Assembly (NCBI GenBank): GCA_021848555.1
Contig: JAJZUN010000222.1
Location: forward strand, 1 to 5,578
DNA length: 5,578 bases
Source: Pseudomonadota bacterium
GTDB lineage: Bacteria > Pseudomonadota > Gammaproteobacteria > Burkholderiales > SG8-39
Reading direction: 5' to 3'
Below, one piece after another: positions 3,452 to 5,578 of this stretch. The notes beneath the pieces are model-generated. The model did not search any database. It was not told where the DNA came from and saw only the letters and a program-made list of their open reading frames with translations. Each line of letters starts with the position of its first letter. Position 1 is the first letter of the stretch. Both the position numbers and the translations under genes were made by a program.

Positions 3452-5578
3452 ATGAATCCTGGCACGCCCCGCCGCTACCGGCTCGAATGGATCCTGCTCG
3501 GTGTGGTGCTGCTGATCTTTGGCTTGCTCGTCGGCTATTGGGTCTACGCGGAACACGATCAGGTCGAAAGCCGCGAGCGCGACCGGCTGCAGGTGCAGGC
3601 CAGGGTCATCGAAGAGAACCTGGGGCGCCAGTTGGAGGGGGTGAACAACGCCCTCGTCGGGGCCAGCGATGACCTGCCGCAGTGGAGCGGCGCAAAGATG
3701 AGCGTGGCGCCATCGCGCCGACTCAAGGTCCTGAGCCAGGTGATGCCAAGTGTACGCACCTTGATCATCGCCAATGCCGAAGGGACGATATTGGATTCCA
3801 GCCGGGATGAACTGATAGGCCGGAATTTCAGCGAGCGCGATTATTTCAAGGTCCCGCGCGAGCGTCCGGACCCGGCCCTGCTCTATGTTTCTCCTCCGTT
3901 CAGGACCGTGCTGGGTTCGGACGCCATCAGCGTGACCCGGGTGGTGGTCGGCCCAAGGGGGGAATTTTCCGGCATCGTCTCCGCGACCCTGGATCCGGGG
4001 TATTTCGACGTGCTGCTGCGCTCGGTGCTGTACGTGCCGGACATGCGCACCGCCATTGTGCACGGCGACGGCATCGCGTTCGTGGTTTCCCCCCATGTCG
4101 AGGGGGTGGTCGGAAAAGACCTGGCACAGCCCGGTTCCTTCTACACGCGGCATCGCGATAGCGGGCAGGGCGCCACCGTGATGACCGGCACGGTGTACGC
4201 GACGGGCGAGCGGCGCATGATGGCCTTGCGCACCTTGCGTCGCGCCGGTCTCGACATGGACAAGCCGCTGATCATCGCCGTCAACCGGGAGCTTTCGGCC
4301 ATGTATCTGCCCTGGCGCAGGGAGGCGCTGGCGTACGCGGGGTTTTACGGCTTGTTTGCCGTGGTGGGGATTTTCTGGCTGTATTTGCTGCAGCGGCGGC
4401 GGCGCAGTTTCGACTCCGCCGCGGCGGAGCAGGAGAAAGCCGACCGCCTGCTGCGGCATTTCTTCGACCTGCCTTTCGTCGGCATGGCCATCACCTCGCC
4501 CGATACGAAACGCTGGCTGCAGTTCAACGATTGCCTGTGCGGGATGCTCGGCTATTCGCGCCAGGAACTCGCCAAAATGACCTGGGCGGAACTGACCCAC
4601 CCGGAAGATCTATGCAAGGACGTCGCCCAGTTCGAGCACGTGCTGCGCGGGGAATCCGAAGGCTACGCGATGGACAAGCGCTTCATCCGCAAGGATGGTG
4701 CCGTGGTGTTCACCACCATCGATATCAAGTGCACGCGAAATGCCGATGGCACCGTGGAGTTCATTGTCGCCATGGTGCAAGACCTCACCGAGCGCAAGCG
4801 CCAGGAGAACGAGTATCGCACGGTCATTCAGGCATCGACCGACGGCTTCTGGGTCACGGATGCCACCGGCCGGATTCTCGACGCCAACGAGTCGATTTGC
4901 CGGATGCTGGGATATGCGCACGAGGAACTTCTGCGCATAGGCATCCGGGATATCGAAGCGGTCGAGTCTTCCGAGGAAGTCGCCGCTCGCACGCGCGAGA
5001 TCATGCGGACCGGGGGCGCGCGGTTTACGGGGCGACACCGGCGCAAGGACGGCGCGGTCATGGATGTGGAGATCAGCGTGCAGTACCTCGCAGCGCTGGG
5101 AGAGCGCTTTTTTGTATTCGTTCGCGACATCACCGGGCGCAAGCGGGCGCAGGAGGCGCTGCAGCAGAGCGAGCAGCGCCTGCGGGCTATCGTCGAGACC
5201 GAGCCCGAATGCGTAAAAGTCGTCGGCGGCGACGGGCAGCTGCTGGAGATGAACGCGGCAGGCCTTGCGATGCTGGAGGCGGAGTCGGTAGCCGAAGTGC
5301 AGCAGCACACGCTCCTGGGTTTTCTGCTTCCAGAGTACCGCGCCGCTTTTCTCGCCTTGTATGCGCGCGTGATGCGCGGCGAAAGCGGCATGCTGGAGTT
5401 TGAAGTCGACGGACTCAAAGGCACGCGGCGATGGCTGGAAACGCACGCGGCGCCGATGCGCGATGCCGCGGGCGAAGTCACGATGTTGCTGGGCATTACC
5501 CGCGATATCACCGGACGCAAGCGGGCGGAGGCCGAACGCGCCCAGCTTGAAGCGCAGTTGCGCGAGTCGCAGAAGATG
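3452..5578 (+). CDS. Membrane sensor with Cache and three PAS domains, probable histidine kinase (3' end missing)
   Basis: The window holds the first 709 codons, open to the edge. Order of parts: a short basic N-terminus; transmembrane helix 1 at about 12-32; a periplasmic domain at about 33-290 with dCache-like traits (LIIANAEGTILDSS near 104-117, ERDYFKVPRE near 128-137, SGIVSATLDPGYF near 173-185); helix 2 at about 293-313 followed by an RRRR stop-transfer; then three PAS domains at about 331-450, 452-566 and 572-692. The first two carry RKDGA motifs (413-417 and 531-535), and the PAS/PAC junctions end in DLTERKR, DITGRKRA and DITGRKRA. The visible end, ERAQLEAQLRESQKM, is the linker that usually leads into a histidine kinase H-box, so a kinase (perhaps hybrid) is likelier than a GGDEF enzyme, but this is inference. 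The ligand is unknown. The ATG at 3452 has a modest AAAGAGAG ribosome site and lies 10 bp after a perfect palindrome. Confidence 0.9.
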   Translation, partial: MNPGTPRRYRLEWILLGVVLLIFGLLVGYWVYAEHDQVESRERDRLQVQARVIEENLGRQLEGVNNALVGASDDLPQWSGAKMSVAPSRRLKVLSQVMPSVRTLIIANAEGTILDSSRDELIGRNFSERDYFKVPRERPDPALLYVSPPFRTVLGSDAISVTRVVVGPRGEFSGIVSATLDPGYFDVLLRSVLYVPDMRTAIVHGDGIAFVVSPHVEGVVGKDLAQPGSFYTRHRDSGQGATVMTGTVYATGERRMMALRTLRRAGLDMDKPLIIAVNRELSAMYLPWRREALAYAGFYGLFAVVGIFWLYLLQRRRRSFDSAAAEQEKADRLLRHFFDLPFVGMAITSPDTKRWLQFNDCLCGMLGYSRQELAKMTWAELTHPEDLCKDVAQFEHVLRGESEGYAMDKRFIRKDGAVVFTTIDIKCTRNADGTVEFIVAMVQDLTERKRQENEYRTVIQASTDGFWVTDATGRILDANESICRMLGYAHEELLRIGIRDIEAVESSEEVAARTREIMRTGGARFTGRHRRKDGAVMDVEISVQYLAALGERFFVFVRDITGRKRAQEALQQSEQRLRAIVETEPECVKVVGGDGQLLEMNAAGLAMLEAESVAEVQQHTLLGFLLPEYRAAFLALYARVMRGESGMLEFEVDGLKGTRRWLETHAAPMRDAAGEVTMLLGITRDITGRKRAEAERAQLEAQLRESQKM

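Noticed and set aside
3297..3455. A 52-codon ATG frame whose stop overlaps the sensor ATG as ATGA, resembling a leader peptide
   Set aside because: No ribosome site, Arg-rich composition and overlap with the 28-bp palindrome. The neighbouring frame ending at 3379 looks more protein-like, so the overlap is probably chance.
3449..4600. Minus-strand open frame of 383 codons opposite the sensor gene
   Set aside because: The plus frame encodes clear transmembrane, Cache and PAS features. The antisense product is His/Arg/Gln-rich without domains.
5123..5527. Near-identical 27-nt direct repeats (5123-5149 and 5501-5527, 25 of 27 matches)
   Set aside because: Both encode the RDITGRKRA end of successive PAS/PAC domains. 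Domain conservation explains them without a recent duplication.

Overview
The window is high-GC DNA with tightly packed housekeeping genes and most likely comes from a betaproteobacterium. The best taxonomic evidence is the class A RNase P RNA. Its conserved blocks and its short stub in place of the P13/P14 hairpins match what I recall of betaproteobacterial rnpB. A proteobacterial 348-residue class II dihydroorotase and a linked DUF3025 gene agree with this. No genus can be named from sequence alone.

Left part (1-570, minus strand): a two-gene thiol-oxidation unit. A four-helix DsbB/BdbC-type quinone-linked oxidase comes first. Its stop codon overlaps the start codon (ATGA) of a membrane-anchored protein that looks like the N-terminus of a DsbA/thioredoxin-fold partner, which runs off the left edge. 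The oxidase probably reoxidises that partner, but the partner's CxxC lies outside the window.

Middle part (571-3184): a 199-bp divergent spacer carries a -10-like hexamer for each direction. It is followed on the plus strand by pyrC (pyrimidine synthesis), then 14 bp later by a DUF3025 gene of unknown function, then 56 bp later by rnpB with its own extended -10. The RNase P RNA can be followed through P1, P2, P3, P4, P12, P16, P18 and P19. Its P12 arm is unusually long.

Right part (3185-5578): a 267-bp gap holds a GC-rich hairpin without a U-tract, an FNR/Anr-like half-matched box, a start-less but protein-like reading frame ending at 3379, and a perfect 28-bp palindrome that ends 10 bp before the next start codon. 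The last gene is a membrane sensor with a periplasmic Cache-like domain, two transmembrane helices and three PAS domains. It is cut by the window edge just where a histidine kinase core would be expected.

No mobile element, CRISPR array or tRNA is visible. I see no clearly new multi-gene system. The parts most worth a second look are the palindrome, the orphan reading frame beside rnpB, and the nearly leaderless arrangement of pyrC.
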